Shown here piece after piece: positions 8,065-16,663 of a DNA stretch of 43,921 bases. Numbering within the stretch: position 1 is the first letter of the stretch; every line of letters starts with the position of its first letter. Source of the stretch: CAZVEV01 sp964625865 (GTDB lineage Bacteria; Planctomycetota; Phycisphaerae; SM23-33); contig CAZVEV010000015.1 in the NCBI GenBank assembly GCA_964625865.1, forward strand, positions 1 through 43,921, in the 5' to 3' direction. Both the position numbers and the translations under genes were made by a program. Below the pieces are notes generated by a model. The model was not told the origin of the DNA, ran no database searches, and was given only the letters and a program-made list of their open reading frames with translations.

Positions 8065-8866
8065 CGGCCTCCGGGGCGTGGTACAGTTGGTCGAACCGTC
8101 CGCGGGCGAAGTCGGCCACCTCGCGGGCCAGGCGGTCGAAGACCGCGAGCATGTGTCGTCCGGCCGCCGACAGCGACGACCCGCCGCCGCGGGCCCCGCC
8201 GGCCTGTCGCGTGATGAGGGTCTGGCCGAGGCTGGCCTCGGCGGTCTTGATCAGGTCCCAGGCGTGACGGTAGCTGATGTCGGCGGACTCGGCGGCCTTG
8301 CGGAGCGAGCCGCTGGCCTCGATGTTCTCCAGCAGCGCCGCCAGCCCCGCGCCGAACACGCGCTGCGAGTCCAGTTCGAACCAGACCTTCGTTCTCACAC
8401 CGGCGGCCGGGCCGAAGAGATACCGCTGCTGTTCGGCGAGGATGCGGCAGACCTCGTCGCGAAGGGGCGGGTCGGGCAACTTCTCTGCCAGCGTCTCGGC
8501 CCAGTCATCGCCGGGCGCAAGGCCGTTGACGTCGATATCCGCGGCCTCGCGCAGGGCCGCTACGTCGTCGCGGAAGTCCGTGTGGGCCTCGGCGCCGTCG
8601 ATGAATACCGTGATGTCCCCTCGCCCGAGGCGGGCAAACGCGTTGGACTCGACCACGAGGTGGCCCGCCTCGCCGCGGTGCGATTCGACGAATTGCTGCA
8701 AGTCGTCCAGGTCGCGGAAGAAATGGGGCGTCTTGCCGGTGGCCTTGGGCGTGCCATGGCCGCACTTTGCGTGGAGGGCCCCGCCCAGGGCGGCGCAGAG
8801 TTTCTCCGCGACGATGGTCTTGCCCACGCCGCTGCCGGCTCCACAGATTGACCAGACCACGCTCAT
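8054..8866 (-). CDS. MobB-like P-loop GTPase fused to a ModE-type winged-helix domain
   Basis: 270 aa from the ATG at 8866 (GGAAG about 9 nt upstream). A TTG at 8908 in the same frame would add 14 residues. Residues 1-150 are a P-loop domain with Walker A GAGSGVGKT (9-17), FFRDLDDL and VVESNAF, resembling MobB, the GTP-binding partner of MobA. Residues 162-255 match the LysR-like winged helix of ModE: GSLRKAAESADISYRHAWDL, then ITRQAGGARGGGSSLSAAG, the wing with its Gly-rich turn. The molybdate-binding (MOP/TOBE) domains of ModE are absent. A plausible role (inference) is a regulator of the pterin-cofactor genes that senses nucleotide or cofactor state through the P-loop domain. The domain calls are firm; the function is not. 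Confidence 0.88.
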   Translation of the reverse strand: MSVVWSICGAGSGVGKTIVAEKLCAALGGALHAKCGHGTPKATGKTPHFFRDLDDLQQFVESHRGEAGHLVVESNAFARLGRGDITVFIDGAEAHTDFRDDVAALREAADIDVNGLAPGDDWAETLAEKLPDPPLRDEVCRILAEQQRYLFGPAAGVRTKVWFELDSQRVFGAGLAALLENIEASGSLRKAAESADISYRHAWDLIKTAEASLGQTLITRQAGGARGGGSSLSAAGRHMLAVFDRLAREVADFARGRFDQLYHAPEADDA

Positions 8867-8900
8867 CGGCTCGCTTCCGAACGGTTGGCCCGTGGGGGGG

Positions 8901-9197
8901 CTATCCAAAACAGCCGAGCACGCAGGCGCGGACCTTGACGTTGAGGTGATCCAGGATCTTGCCCACGTCCCCGGCGTCGATGCCGAGTTTGGTCGCCAGC
9001 GCCCGCCCGTCCGTGCAGGAAATCCACCCGCCGGCGTAGAGCGTTTCCAGGTCGCTCTCGCGCCGCTCGGGCCCGGAGGGGGCTATCGTGACGCTCGCCG
9101 AGCCGCCGGCCACCGCCGACAGGTCGATCGACTCGGCCTCGAAAAACCTCGCCAGATCGTCCGCCATCTCCGCCGGTACGTTAATCTCTGTTGTCAT
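8901..9197 (-). CDS. Small conserved-looking protein ending in CxxxCFG
   Basis: 98 aa. I do not recognise a named family. Residues 53-90 (LYAGGWISCTDGRALATKLGI... DVGKILDHLNVKVRAC) read like a short winged-helix or DNA/RNA-binding fold: a helix-turn-helix-like ALATKLGIDAGDVGKIL followed by a strand. The chain ends ACVLGCFG with Cys92 and Cys96. The start shares ATGA with the mobA stop (9194-9197), and the gene sits between mobA and the MobB-ModE fusion, so it belongs to the cofactor operon. A role in regulation or in metal/cofactor handling is possible; no function is assigned. Confidence 0.8.
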   Translation of the reverse strand: MTTEINVPAEMADDLARFFEAESIDLSAVAGGSASVTIAPSGPERRESDLETLYAGGWISCTDGRALATKLGIDAGDVGKILDHLNVKVRACVLGCFG

Positions 9198-9820
9198 AAG
9201 TCGTTACTCCCGGATTCGGTCCACTGGTCCAGATCGCCCGGCGTGTTGATGTTGGCAAACGGGGCCTCGTCGTCGAAGTGGACTCTCGCCGCCTCCATGC
9301 CGCGCCAAGCCCTCTGGACGCCCCGCCGACCGCTGTCGAGTCGGGCGGAGATGTCCGGCAGGACATCGTTATGCACAACACAGCATAACGCCTGAAGGAA
9401 AGCGTTTCCAGTCTCGGCTACACAAATCCTCGCCTCGCTCGACTCGTCGGCTGCCAGCAGGGCGGTGATCTCCTTTGCGCCGATCGCGGGCAGGTCGCAG
9501 GGCAGGAACAGTGCGGCGTCGAACCGCCCCGGCGGTGTCAGCGACCAGGCCAGCACCGCTTCGATGCCGCCCAGCGGGCCCGCGTCGGGGCGCAGGTCCG
9601 GCACGATCGGCAGGCCGAGGTATGCGTACGGGGCCGGATCGTTGGCCGAGATGACCACCTCCTCGATGCCGGCGCGGGCCAGTTCGTCCAGGAGGCGCTG
9701 GACGACGGTCCGCCCGCCGCCGCTGTCGATCAGGCCCTTGACGGCCCCGCCCATGCGGGTGGCGCGCCCGCCGGCGAGAATCGCCCCGAGGATTCGCTTG
9801 TGTGAGGGCTCGTCGCTCAT
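9194..9820 (-). CDS. mobA: MobA, molybdenum cofactor guanylyltransferase
   Basis: 208 aa. MobA transfers GMP from GTP to Mo/W-molybdopterin to give the guanine dinucleotide form. Seen: the N-terminal LAGGRATRMGG (15-25) with Lys28 (nucleotide-binding loop), PLGGIEAVL, LPCDLPAI with the metal-binding Asp, and FANINTPGDL near the C-terminus. It is the first gene of the left-running cofactor operon and diverges from the HIT gene across 89 bp. The ribosome binding site at 9820 is weak. MGD is needed by formate dehydrogenase-type enzymes rather than by AOR-type enzymes, so the operon serves more than the neighbouring AOR. Confidence 0.93.
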   Translation of the reverse strand: MSDEPSHKRILGAILAGGRATRMGGAVKGLIDSGGGRTVVQRLLDELARAGIEEVVISANDPAPYAYLGLPIVPDLRPDAGPLGGIEAVLAWSLTPPGRFDAALFLPCDLPAIGAKEITALLAADESSEARICVAETGNAFLQALCCVVHNDVLPDISARLDSGRRGVQRAWRGMEAARVHFDDEAPFANINTPGDLDQWTESGSNDL

Positions 9821-9909
9821 CGGTCCGGGATTCTACGTCGCCGTCGCACCCGCCACAAGCGCCGGACCGCTTGCGGTTTCGCGCGAAGGTGCGTATCGTA
9901 CGCAGGCGC
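9821..9909. promoter_or_regulatory. Divergent mobA/HIT intergenic region
   Basis: An 89-bp spacer that must hold both promoters. CCGCTTGCGGTTTCGCGCG at 9867-9885 is a dispersed repeat, repeated exactly at 10365-10383. TGCGTATCGTACGCA at 9890-9904 is a perfect 6-3-6 palindrome placed just before the HIT start codon and could be an operator. No convincing -10/-35 pair was found. Confidence 0.45.
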
Positions 9910-10317
9910 ATGAGTGACCACTCCGAGCAACATGAGGCGCCCCTCCCCGGCGCCGATGAGCAGTGCCCGTTCTGTCACGAGGCGAATTCGGGCAAGCACG
10001 TGATCGCCGAGTGCGGAACGGTCGTCGCCATACCGGACGCCGTGCCGGTAGCCGAGGGCCATCTCCTGATCATCCCGCGCCGTCACGCAGCCGACCTGTT
10101 TGCGATGACCGCCGCCGAGCAGGCCGACGCGATGACGCTGGCGGGCACGCTCCGCGACCGTGCGCTGGAGGCCGACCCGACGATCACGGGCTTCAACGTG
10201 GGCGCCAACTGCGGCGTCTCCGCCGGCCAGCGCGTCATGCACGCCCACATCCACTTCATCCCCCGGCGCGGCGACGCCCCGGTCAAAGGCGTCATCCGGA
10301 ACAAGATGACCTACTGA
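9910..10317 (+). CDS. HIT family nucleotide-binding protein
   Basis: 135 aa starting at ATG 9910; an upstream open frame to 9802 runs into the mobA promoter and is not supported. The histidine triad is intact: HAHIHFIPR with His111, His113 and His115. N-terminal CPFC (Cys19, Cys22) is the zinc-type pair seen in many bacterial HIT hydrolases. These cytosolic proteins hydrolyse dinucleoside polyphosphates or AMP-lysine-type substrates; the exact substrate cannot be read. The gene is convergent with the AOR gene to its right. The C-terminus ends KGVIRNKMTY, typical for the family. Confidence 0.93.
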   Translation: MSDHSEQHEAPLPGADEQCPFCHEANSGKHVIAECGTVVAIPDAVPVAEGHLLIIPRRHAADLFAMTAAEQADAMTLAGTLRDRALEADPTITGFNVGANCGVSAGQRVMHAHIHFIPRRGDAPVKGVIRNKMTY

Positions 10318-10364
10318 ATAGTCCAATTCCCAATTGGGACTTCGAATCGCGGATTACATCTCCA

Positions 10365-10383
10365 CCGCTTGCGGTTTCGCGCG
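10365..10383. repeat. Dispersed repeat CCGCTTGCGG-TTTCGCGCG
   Basis: Exact second copy of the sequence at 9867-9885. Related versions with CGGCTTCGC occur in reverse orientation at 25169-25184 and 34133-34148. It lies in the spacer between HIT and AOR (10318-10573), which holds no gene. Confidence 0.7.
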
Positions 10384-10421
10384 CCGTTTGATCGCCTTGG
10401 CGCGGAATGCGCACGAAGTGA

Positions 10422-10528
10422 GTAGGGCGTGGGGCAAAAAAAGAAACACGGCGGAAAACACCGCGCGGACGCACGCGCACNNNNNNNNNNGGGCCTCGTG
10501 CGTGGTTATTGTTTGCGCCACGCCCTAC
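10422..10528. repeat. GTAG...CTAC inverted repeat containing the assembly gap
   Basis: The left arm GTAGGGCGTGGGGCAAA (10422-10438) is answered by TTTGCGCCACGCCCTAC (10512-10528). The ten Ns at 10481-10490 lie in the loop. The outer bases are the same as those of the elements at 19952, 36999 and 39912, so the gap is probably a repeat-caused assembly break of unknown true length. Confidence 0.75.
10481..10490. other. Assembly gap (10 N)
   Basis: Ten undetermined bases mark a scaffold join. No gene crosses it, but the distance between the HIT gene and the AOR gene is therefore uncertain. Confidence 0.99.
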
Positions 10529-10573
10529 GATCTGCGCGCCGTTCCCCTATTCCCTACTGCCTATTCCCTGCCG

Positions 10574-12367
10574 TCAGAGTCCCAGCGCCGCGAGTTTTTC
10601 ACCGGTGGGCACGCCGTTTTCGTCCCAGCCGCGCTCCTTGTAGTACTCGGGCAGCAGGTCCGAGAGGTGGTGGACGGCGCCTTGGGAGGGGCCTTCGGGG
10701 ATCGGCTCGTCCAGCAGGCGTTTGGGCAGCGTGTCCTGGCTGGCGTCGATGCCGGCGTCGAGGTTGAACTTCCGTTCGATGTTCCAGATCCGGTCGCCGC
10801 ACGTCATGAACTCGTCGAGCGTGAACTCCACGCCGACGATCGTGGCGTACATGTCGACGTAGTGCTGCGGGCTCAGGGCGAACGAGGTAAACAGGCACAC
10901 GCCCAGCGAGTCGATGACCGACGTGATGTTCTGGAACGCCATCGCCAGGGACGCCTTGCCTTCGAGGCTCATCGGGTCGAACTTCTCGGGAATGCCCAGC
11001 ACCTCCGGCGAGATCAGGTATCCGCGGACGTGACATCCGCCGCGGTTGGCCGTGGCGTACTGGAGGCCCTGGCCCTGGATGCCGCGCGGGTCGTAGGCGG
11101 GCATCTCCAGCTTCTTGACCGACATCGACAGCTCCGGCGCGCCGTACATCTCGGCCAGCCGCGCCGAGCCCAGCGCCAGCTTCGCGCCGAAGCCCTCGCC
11201 CGCGCCCATCTTCCGCGTCCACTCGACAAGGGCCTCGCTCGAGCCGAACTCCAGCGCCGGCCCGTCAATGTCCTCGGCGGGGATCAGCCCCTTGGTCGCC
11301 AGTTCCATCGCGCAGGCAATGGTCGTCCCGGCGCTGATCGTATCGAGCCCGTACTCGTTGCAGTGCTTGTTGGCCTTGATCACCGCGGGCATGTCGTTGA
11401 TGCCGCAGTCGGCCGTGAAGGCCCACAGCGTTTCGTACTCCGGCCCGCCGCCTTCGACGCCGTCGGCTTCGCAGTATCGGCCGCACCCGATCGGGCAGCG
11501 GTAGCAGACGTCCTTGCCGGTGAGATACTGCTCGGTCAGCACCTCGCCGGAGACCTGCTCGGCCTCGTCGAACTGCGCCTGCTGGAAGTTCCGCGTCGGG
11601 TACACGCCCGCGGAGTTGATGACGTTGACCAGGACAGCCGTGCCGTGGGTGGGCAGTCCGCCGCCGGTGACGCCGTTTTCCTTCAGCGTCGTCAGCAGGC
11701 CCCTGACCAGTTCCTTGGTCTTGTCGACATCCGCCGGCGGGACCTTGCCCGAGCCGCGGACCACGACGGCTTTGAGCTTCTTCGAGCCCATCACCGCCCC
11801 CACGCCGCTTCGCCCGGCCGCCCGGTAGCGGTCGTTCATGATGCACGAGATCATGCTGAGGTTCTCGCCGGCCGGGCCGATCTGCAGCACGCGGGCCTTC
11901 GGATCGCCGAAGTCTTCCAGCAACTCGTCGTGGGCCTCGCCCGTGGTCTTGCCCCAGTACTTCTGGCCGTCGAGGATCTCGACCTTCTCGTCTCGAATGG
12001 TAATGATGCAGGGCGCGGGGCTCTGGCCTTCGACGATGAGCATGTCATAGCCGGCGAACTTCAGTTCCGGGCCCCAGAAGCCGCCGGAGTTGCTGCACGC
12101 GATGGTGCCGCTCAGCGGGCTCTTGGTGATGGCCATGTACCGTGACGAGGTGGGCGCCGGCGAGCCGGTCAGCGGACCGGTGGCGAGGATCAGCTTGTTG
12201 TCCGGGCCGACCGGATCGCAGTCGGCGGGCACTTCTTTGGCGATGTAATGCGTACCGAGCCCTCTGCCGCCGATGAACTTGCGGGCAATATCCGGGTCGA
12301 TCGGCTCGGTGGTGATTTCCTTGGTGGTGAGGTTGACGCGAAGCAGTTGGCCACAGTATCCGTTCAT
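10574..12367 (-). CDS. aor: Tungsten-containing aldehyde:ferredoxin oxidoreductase family protein
   Basis: 597 aa from the ATG at 12367 (MNGYCGQLLRVNL; GGAG 9 nt upstream). The 12 extra residues of the longer frame do not fit the family. AOR oxidises aldehydes to acids, or the reverse, with ferredoxin, using a W-bis-molybdopterin and one 4Fe-4S cluster. Cluster ligands fall at Cys288, Cys291, Cys295 (CYRCPIGC) and Cys491 (DSLGVC), almost the positions of the Pyrococcus furiosus enzyme. Pterin-binding and structural motifs: GGRGLG (33-38), AAGRSGVGAVMGSKKLKA (183-200) and EYGLDTISAG (338-347). Candidate catalytic residues are Glu312 and His446 (GGCHVRGY). Length is normal for the family (about 600). 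It shares strand with the cofactor operon but is separated by the HIT gene. An acidic or neutral aldehyde is the likely substrate; the exact one cannot be told. Confidence 0.95.
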   Translation of the reverse strand: MNGYCGQLLRVNLTTKEITTEPIDPDIARKFIGGRGLGTHYIAKEVPADCDPVGPDNKLILATGPLTGSPAPTSSRYMAITKSPLSGTIACSNSGGFWGPELKFAGYDMLIVEGQSPAPCIITIRDEKVEILDGQKYWGKTTGEAHDELLEDFGDPKARVLQIGPAGENLSMISCIMNDRYRAAGRSGVGAVMGSKKLKAVVVRGSGKVPPADVDKTKELVRGLLTTLKENGVTGGGLPTHGTAVLVNVINSAGVYPTRNFQQAQFDEAEQVSGEVLTEQYLTGKDVCYRCPIGCGRYCEADGVEGGGPEYETLWAFTADCGINDMPAVIKANKHCNEYGLDTISAGTTIACAMELATKGLIPAEDIDGPALEFGSSEALVEWTRKMGAGEGFGAKLALGSARLAEMYGAPELSMSVKKLEMPAYDPRGIQGQGLQYATANRGGCHVRGYLISPEVLGIPEKFDPMSLEGKASLAMAFQNITSVIDSLGVCLFTSFALSPQHYVDMYATIVGVEFTLDEFMTCGDRIWNIERKFNLDAGIDASQDTLPKRLLDEPIPEGPSQGAVHHLSDLLPEYYKERGWDENGVPTGEKLAALGL

Positions 12368-12589
12368 CGTAGTGCTCCAGAAAGGTCCACTGGGATCGTT
12401 CACATGTCACGAGGCATCGGCGGTCGCCGCGTCCGACGACGATGCATCACAGCTAATCATGCCACCGCCCCCCCGACGTTTCAACCCTCAAGCCGAGAGA
12501 AACATCGCACCTGTCCCCCCCCCCCGCGCAGCGGGCCGCTTGCTCGTCCTGAGCGCAGCCGAAGGGCGGCTTCGCAGCTCACGGGGCCG
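12368..12589. repeat. Intergenic region with two dispersed repeats
   Basis: Two repeats abut. At 12515-12543 (read on the - strand) GCAAGCGGCCCGCTGCGCGGG matches the element at 25169-25204. At 12543-12568 (- strand) CCCTTCGGCTGCGCTCAGGA matches the family that is inserted in frame in the coding sequences at 27353 and 31321. No gene or clear promoter was recognised. Confidence 0.65.
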
Positions 12590-15500
12590 TTACTTCTCGG
12601 CGATCACTTCAATACCGCACAGCACCGGACCGTGCGCGCTGCCGCCGGCAGGCTTCAGTTCCACCGTCAACGCCCCGGTCACCGCCACGCCGGCGACCTG
12701 CTTGACGACGGCCTTGTCCGGACCGCCCGCCGCGGCGGCGATATCGAACGTCGTCAGCGCGGGCTTGCCCTGCACCAGAACGTCAAAGACGCGCTTCCCG
12801 GCGGGCAGGCGGCGCGGCTCGGCGAAATGCAGCCGCACGGTGTACTTCCGCGGCTTGTCGCCCTTCTTGAGCAAGGGAATCGAGCACGTCGCCGGTCCGC
12901 GAAGGCCCGAGGCGTAGACCCACGGGGCGTCCGTGCCGGCGATCGTCACGAAGTTGCCGTTGCGGGCCAGGAACCCCCCGCCCTTGCCCGTCCGCACGCT
13001 GAGTTTCGGGTCGATCACGAGGCGGTCCGTTCGAGGCCGCGGATGCGCCAGCCAGATCGCGCCGCCCGAGTCCTTGCGGTCGCCCGGGGCGCCGAAGTTG
13101 ATCGACAGGCGCTCCACGGGCGTCAGCGCCCCCGGCGCGCTGAACATGCCCCACGCCCGCGTGGTCTTCCGCGGGGCGAAGACCACCGTGGTGGCCACCG
13201 AGAACGGGCAGACGCATCCGGAGGACGCCTCGGGGACCAGCACCAGGCCGTTGGCGGGAATGCAGTTGATCCAGCAGCCGGAGCGTTGCGCGCCGAAGTG
13301 CGCCGTTCCGTAGTCGCCGGCCAGGTCGTAGTACGCGGTAACCCCCGAGCGGAACAGCAGCATGTTCGGGGCCGCCGCGATATTGCCGCAATGGTGCCCC
13401 GGCCGCGACATCTGCCACTTCGCCTCGGCGCCGGTTATCGGGTGCGGCCGCAGGATCTCGGCCCCCGTGTGCAGGTCGTAGGCCCAGGGCTCGGCGATGA
13501 TCCGGTCGCCGATAATCAGCGGGCGGCTGCGGTAGCCCTTGCGCCCGGACCAGAGCAGTCGCCCGTCGCCGCCGGACAGCGCGATCAGGCTGCGACGGGA
13601 GAACGCCCCCGAGAAGAACTCGCGCCAGAAGTGCCCGTTCCACGGCTGGCCGCACAGCAGGACGACGTTGTCGGCGGTCATCAGCGTCATTTCGCCCGCG
13701 CCCTTGGTGACCTTGACCACGCAGTCCGAGACGTACTGCGGGCGGGCCCAGACCGTCTTGCCGGTCCCGGCGTCCAGGGCCACGATCAGGCGGACGTCGG
13801 GCGGGACAGGCTTGCCCCGCTGGTCGACGCGGTCAGCCTTCGGGACGCCCTTGAGGCCCCGGGCGGTCTGCTCGTCGGTCAGGGCACGGTCGACGAAGAA
13901 CACGCGCCCGTCGCCGATGGCGATTGTCGAGGGCATGATGTTCCCGCCGTCGCGGCGCCAGCGGAGCTTCCCGGTGGCGATCTCGACGGCGAAGATCCCG
14001 TCCCTGCCGCCGCTGCCGTACAGCAGGCCGCCCGCGCATGCGAGGTAGTCCCAGCCACGCCGCTTGCCGTTCCGCGCCGGCGGGGAAGCATACGTCCTCA
14101 GCGTCTTGCCCGTCGCCGCGTCGAGGCGGAGGCAGTTCGGGCCGACGGCGACGTACACGCTGGTCCCGTCGCCTGCGAAGTTCGAGCAGCCGGTCTTGAG
14201 CCCCACGCGGATGGCGCCCGGGATCTCGCGCTGCCAGAGCTTGGCGCCGTTGTACGCGTCGTAGGCCCAGATCACGTTCTCGCCCTGGACAAACATTCGC
14301 CCGCCGAACGCCAGCGGCGCCGCGGCCGAGGCGTGGCGGCTGGGCATGCGCCCGGGCCCGGGCTCGCCGTACCACAGCAGGCCGATCGGCCCCTTGACCC
14401 GCCGGTCGTCGCCGCAGGCGGTGTTGCCCGGCTCGCCGTACTGGTGGTCCCATCTTCCCGCACCGGCCAACTCGCCCCGGACGATCTTCACCTCGTTGCT
14501 CGCCGAGGTAACGCGCGTCTGTGTCTCGCCCAGCGCGGCGAGCGCCTTGCGGAAGGCCGCCGTCGACGTCTTGCCCACGTAGGCGACCCCGCCGCAGGGC
14601 TTGAGCATGCGCAGGACCTCGCCGGCCGGCGTGGCCGTCGCGTCGGGACAGACGATGACGTTGGCGAAGTAGTCCGCAAACGGCAGGGCGTCGAGGCGCG
14701 ACTGCATCACGACGACCTTCGCCCCGTAGACGCCGGCGGCGGTCAGGGCCTTGCGGGCGGCGGCGACCTTGGCGGGGTCGGCGTTTGCCACGTGGATTCG
14801 CAAGTTAGTCCGCCGTGCCAACTCGAGCGCCAGCCTCCCCGTGCCGCCGAGAATCAGCGCGTAGCCCTTCCTCGCGCCGACGTCCTTCGCGATCGCTGCG
14901 GCTGTCGGCATGCCCGACGCGCCGGGGCCGGCCTTGCCGAACGGGTCGGCAACAATCGGCGGGGCGACCCTGCGGTTGGCGCCCTTCGTCCCGGGCACGA
15001 AGCAGTGGATGGCCCCCGTGTCCGTGCTGACCAGCAGTCGTCCGCCCGCCGCCGCGATCCCCCGGGCCTTGCCGCCGACCTTCGCCGACCAGACCGCCTG
15101 GCCGGTAACCGCGTCGAACGCCGTCACCACGTTGGCGCCCCCGGCAAAGACCAACCTCGCCGTCAGCGCCATCGACTCGACGCTCTTGCACGGCGTCCGC
15201 CAGAGCGTCACCGCGTCCCACTTCTTCAGTCCGGCGGCGATTCGCGCGGTGGTCTTCTTGATGTCGGCTTTGTATTTCGGAATGCTCTTGCTCGGCTTGG
15301 GCGCCCGCTCGAGGCGGCGCAGGCGCAGTTCCAGGCCCTTGAGCCTGGCCAGCAGGGTGTTGACCTCGCGGCGCCCCGCCATGGCCCGCCACTTGTCGCG
15401 GTCCAGCGCCACCGCCTCGTCGCCGGTCAGAACGTAGACGACCTTGGGCCCGACGACGATCCGTCGGGCGGCTTCCAGGAGCTTCATCTCGCCGCTGCTC

Positions 15501-16426
15501 TCGGTCATCCCGACGATCTGCTCGGCGCCGGTCAGCAGCAGGTCGCCTGCCAGCATGCTGTACGTGCCCCCGAACGTGCCGATCCCCCGCCAATTCAATA
15601 TCCGGTGATAGGCGAATCGCCCGTCGGCGCGGTAGAACGCCGCCGGGGTCGACCGCCCCGAGGCCACGAAGAGCCGGTCCGCCGACGCCAGCAGATACCC
15701 CTGGGGTGAGACCGCTTCCATGTCGCCCGGCACGCCGCCGAGGCGCCGCCGTTCGTACGAGTCGTTGGTCCAGATCAGGGCGCCGGTTTTGGCGTTGACG
15801 GCGTAGAGGAACAGCCCCTCGGCCGGGAACACGCCGGCGCCAAAGTACGCGACCCCACCGTCGACCAGCACGCCCGTGCGGACGGGCCAGACCGAGATCA
15901 TCCGCCCGTTGCCGAGTATCTTCTCATTCCGTGGGGCCGCGGCGAACGTCCAGACCGCCCGCCCCGTCCGCGCGTCAACGCAATACGCCTTGCCGTCGTC
16001 GGAGCCGAAGTAGACCTTGCCCTCCCACACCGTCGGGGCCAGCCGCACCGGGCCGTCGGCGTAGAACGTCCACCGCACCCGCCCGGTCGCCGCGTCCAGG
16101 GCGCGGACACTGTCCTCCGACGACGAGGCGAAGTACACCATGTCCCCGACGGCGGCGACGTGAAACGCATCGTCGAACCGCATGCGAGGCCGCTCCAGGT
16201 TGCCCTCGACCGGCTTGGGCTGCGGATCGTCCCACGCATGGTCGGGCCCGTGGGCCGGCGTGAACGTCCAGTCGCGCGACAGCGGGGCCGTCAGCCGCTC
16301 ACCCGAGACGCCGCTTCGCCGATTGTCATGGCGATACGCCGGCCAGTCCTCCGCCGCCGCAAGCGACGCGACCGCCGAAATGACGAGGGTGAACGCGACG
16401 AGGGGAACGCACCTGTTCGGAGTCAT
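12590..16426 (-). CDS. Exported PQQ propeller - methyltransferase-like - propeller protein with malectin-like C-terminus, class II (B-M-A)
   Basis: 1278 aa from the ATG at 16426, which begins a good signal peptide (ends SLAAA). A GTG two codons earlier is the alternative. Propeller B comes first (DWPAYRHDNRRSG near 27), with blades closing at VSTDTGAIHCF. A degenerate methyltransferase fold follows at about 515-640: ALILGGTGRLALELA in place of motif I, then a helix-strand series and LKPCGGVAYVG. Propeller A then opens with GRWDHQYGEPGNT and includes GHHC near 1009 and C-x19-C-V-C ending near 1072. The last 175 residues (YTVRLHFAEP...KRVFDVLVQGK...LCGIEVIAEK) look like a malectin/NPCBM-type carbohydrate-binding domain. 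Export plus a sugar-binding tail suggests an envelope protein that meets glycans (inference). Nearest relative in the window is 20022-23654. Confidence 0.9.
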   Translation of the reverse strand: MTPNRCVPLVAFTLVISAVASLAAAEDWPAYRHDNRRSGVSGERLTAPLSRDWTFTPAHGPDHAWDDPQPKPVEGNLERPRMRFDDAFHVAAVGDMVYFASSSEDSVRALDAATGRVRWTFYADGPVRLAPTVWEGKVYFGSDDGKAYCVDARTGRAVWTFAAAPRNEKILGNGRMISVWPVRTGVLVDGGVAYFGAGVFPAEGLFLYAVNAKTGALIWTNDSYERRRLGGVPGDMEAVSPQGYLLASADRLFVASGRSTPAAFYRADGRFAYHRILNWRGIGTFGGTYSMLAGDLLLTGAEQIVGMTESSGEMKLLEAARRIVVGPKVVYVLTGDEAVALDRDKWRAMAGRREVNTLLARLKGLELRLRRLERAPKPSKSIPKYKADIKKTTARIAAGLKKWDAVTLWRTPCKSVESMALTARLVFAGGANVVTAFDAVTGQAVWSAKVGGKARGIAAAGGRLLVSTDTGAIHCFVPGTKGANRRVAPPIVADPFGKAGPGASGMPTAAAIAKDVGARKGYALILGGTGRLALELARRTNLRIHVANADPAKVAAARKALTAAGVYGAKVVVMQSRLDALPFADYFANVIVCPDATATPAGEVLRMLKPCGGVAYVGKTSTAAFRKALAALGETQTRVTSASNEVKIVRGELAGAGRWDHQYGEPGNTACGDDRRVKGPIGLLWYGEPGPGRMPSRHASAAAPLAFGGRMFVQGENVIWAYDAYNGAKLWQREIPGAIRVGLKTGCSNFAGDGTSVYVAVGPNCLRLDAATGKTLRTYASPPARNGKRRGWDYLACAGGLLYGSGGRDGIFAVEIATGKLRWRRDGGNIMPSTIAIGDGRVFFVDRALTDEQTARGLKGVPKADRVDQRGKPVPPDVRLIVALDAGTGKTVWARPQYVSDCVVKVTKGAGEMTLMTADNVVLLCGQPWNGHFWREFFSGAFSRRSLIALSGGDGRLLWSGRKGYRSRPLIIGDRIIAEPWAYDLHTGAEILRPHPITGAEAKWQMSRPGHHCGNIAAAPNMLLFRSGVTAYYDLAGDYGTAHFGAQRSGCWINCIPANGLVLVPEASSGCVCPFSVATTVVFAPRKTTRAWGMFSAPGALTPVERLSINFGAPGDRKDSGGAIWLAHPRPRTDRLVIDPKLSVRTGKGGGFLARNGNFVTIAGTDAPWVYASGLRGPATCSIPLLKKGDKPRKYTVRLHFAEPRRLPAGKRVFDVLVQGKPALTTFDIAAAAGGPDKAVVKQVAGVAVTGALTVELKPAGGSAHGPVLCGIEVIAEK

Positions 16427-16568
16427 ACACACACCTGCCTTAGTACTCGTCCATATATGAAGGCCCCGCCGTCGGCCGGGCTATCGCATTGTAGCAACCG
16501 TTCGGTCCAAGTGAAGTCCACAGGTCATTCCGACCACGTGCCAGTGGCAGGTGCACATGCAGGGAAGC

Positions 16569-16596
16569 TTGAACGACAGTTGTCAGAAGCTATGAT
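16569..16596 (+). promoter_or_regulatory. Candidate sigma-70 promoter for the acetylesterase gene
   Basis: TTGAAC (16569-16574), 16-nt spacer, TATGAT (16591-16596); transcription would start about 16603, giving a leader of about 60 nt before the ATG at 16664. Judged by eye only. Confidence 0.45.
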
Positions 16597-16663
16597 CGCC
16601 TCCTGCGCCTGGGGACGGTCCCGGGCGAGATACTGTGCGTTACTCGTAAGGGATCCCATCGTG

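Noticed and set aside
12248..15709. 1153-codon open frame on the + strand opposite the propeller gene
   Set aside because: Antisense shadow of 12590-16426 in GC-rich DNA: Arg/Gly/Ala/Pro-rich, no motif and no ribosome binding site.
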